Of a DNA stretch of 64,000 bases, positions 63,161 through 64,000 are shown piece after piece (position 1 is the stretch's first letter; each line of letters starts with the position of its first letter). The stretch comes from Clostridium hydrogeniformans DSM 21757. GTDB taxonomy: Bacteria; Bacillota; Clostridia; Clostridiales; Clostridiaceae. Position numbers and translations under genes: made by a program. The notes under the pieces were generated by a model. That model made no database searches, had not been told where the DNA came from, and saw only the letters and a list, made by a program, of their open reading frames with translations. The stretch is taken from positions 62,001 to 126,000 of the forward strand of contig NZ_KK366005.1 in NCBI RefSeq assembly GCF_000686705.1, given 5' to 3'.

Positions 63161-63528
63161 TTTATCCGCCCCCTTACTCTTTCAAGCTTTAAATATACAA
63201 TAGATTTTAAAAACATAAATATCCCCTGTCTACACCACTCTATACTGAAAATAATTCCCTCCTTATATCTCTAAGTTATAGAAAAAATATAAAGTATTAA
63301 TATAAATATTATACTCAATATAACTGTTATAATAAAGAAATATAATAGATTATAATGTATTAAAAGTAAATATTTACATACCTAAGTGTTATTTAATTTA
63401 CATACTTTCTGTGAGTATCTTAAGCAAATTCTATAAAGATTATAAATACACTTTTAACTATTTACACCTTTTGTAGTATAGTAAAACTCCCACAATAATC
63501 TCTCATTATAATTAAAGTAATTAAAATT
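63161..63528. other. Intergenic region, no recognised feature
   Basis: 368 bp AT-rich spacer between the LysR terminator and the ABC pair; must hold the promoter of the latter. No small peptide ORF with a good ribosome site was found. Confidence 0.4.
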
Positions 63529-63560
63529 AATTCAGATGGAAACTTTGATCCATCTGAATT
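63529..63560 (-). terminator. LysR gene terminator
   Basis: 12-bp perfect stem AATTCAGATGGA / TCCATCTGAATT immediately after the LysR stop, followed on the minus strand by AATTTT. Confidence 0.75.
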
Positions 63561-64000
63561 TTACTTTTCCTCTAATATCTCTACAAACCTTGTGGATGCT
63601 GGTGATAGAGATATATTTTTTAAAAAACAAATACCTATACTTCTCTTTGGTATATCTTCCTCTAATTTAACTTCATAAACTAGTCCTTTTTCTAAATATT
63701 CCTTAGAAAACTCCTTAACTACACAGGATATACCTAGGTTTATTTTTGCAAACTCTAGTAATAAATCGTGAGATCCAAGCTCAATTTCAGAACTTATTTT
63801 AACACCTTTTGATAATATATATTTCTCTACATATTTTCTTGAATTTGAGTTGGGTTCCAGTAATATAAGAGGAAGTTTTGATAATTCTTTAAAGCTTAAT
63901 GGTTCTGAAAACTTCTCTTTATACTTCTCTCCACATACAAAAATATCGCTAATATCTAAACACTTTCTTATTTCTAGTGATGAGTCTTTAATAGGCAAAT
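63561..64000 (-). CDS. LysR-type regulator, C-terminal part (cut by window edge)
   Basis: At least 146 residues of the substrate-binding domain: FKELSKLPLILLEPNSNSRKYVEKYILSKGVKISSEIELGSHDLLLEFAKINLGISCVVKEFSKEYLEKGLVYEV is characteristic of LTTR effector domains. The N-terminal helix-turn-helix lies outside the window; the frame is open at 64000. Ligand unknown. Probably transcribed from beyond the window toward its terminator at 63529-63560. Confidence 0.88.
   Translation of the reverse strand, partial: LPIKDSSLEIRKCLDISDIFVCGEKYKEKFSEPLSFKELSKLPLILLEPNSNSRKYVEKYILSKGVKISSEIELGSHDLLLEFAKINLGISCVVKEFSKEYLEKGLVYEVKLEEDIPKRSIGICFLKNISLSPASTRFVEILEEK

Overview
This is a low-GC, AT-rich Firmicute chromosome segment. 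It looks like Clostridium sensu stricto, judging from [FeFe]-hydrogenase maturases HydF and HydE, an indolepyruvate:ferredoxin oxidoreductase with phosphotransbutyrylase and butyrate kinase, CD3324-family genes, frequent TTG/GTG starts and purine-rich ribosome binding sites. The species cannot be fixed from the sequence. I saw no rRNA, tRNA, CRISPR array, intact insertion sequence or prophage.

Layout. 1-13.6 kb: hydF, two DUF1097 membrane paralogues, several Clostridium-type hypotheticals, an M42 aminopeptidase, a lytic-transglycosylase-like protein, a candidate orphan small RNA (about 7996-8122), speD, a UMF1-type MFS transporter and an ACR3/bile-acid-symporter-type permease. 14-20.5 kb: one 2167-residue LPQTG-anchored adhesin with five N-terminal adhesin modules and fourteen SpaA/Cna-B repeats in a strict 270-bp register. 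21-26.5 kb: an acetyltransferase beside its own decayed duplicate, a Nudix hydrolase, an ABC exporter and a TSUP permease. 27-34.3 kb: an amino-acid fermentation block (iorA-iorB-ptb-buk) behind a canonical -24/-12 sigma-54 promoter, with the gene for a sigma-54 activator next to it. 34.4-44 kb: a nucleotidyltransferase, an AlaX-like editing protein, a triple-rhodanese lipoprotein, hydE and a two-component/ABC drug-resistance-type operon. 44.5-56 kb: many small regulatory and accessory genes (VOC protein, MerR regulator, 3D-domain cell-wall protein, two GNATs, two CD3324 paralogues, AlkD-like repair protein, an XRE repressor-peptide deformylase operon and an ABC-F protein). 56.6-64 kb: methionine aminopeptidase with a SEC-C zinc motif, three half-size ABC exporters and a truncated LysR regulator.

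The most interesting signals are not genes. (1) A structured repeat of about 132 bp occurs as six full or nearly full copies plus fragments. It keeps a 13-bp hairpin with compensatory changes and in two places provides the 3' end of an open reading frame. (2) Three genes have short leader ORFs with strong ribosome sites next to mutually exclusive or start-masking hairpins (response regulator 43977; CD3324 genes 49577 and 55817). Both CD3324 leaders share the same hairpin-loop/downstream-complement architecture. (3) The XRE-deformylase operon has an 18-bp perfect palindrome and a second copy over its -35 box. (4) A second palindromic, MITE-like family is present in three copies.

How genes work together: IorAB should oxidise aryl or branched 2-oxoacids to acyl-CoA with reduced ferredoxin, Ptb and Buk would turn the acyl-CoA into ATP and acid, and HydE/HydF help build the hydrogenase that can dispose of the ferredoxin electrons. 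Sigma-54 control links this to amino-acid supply.
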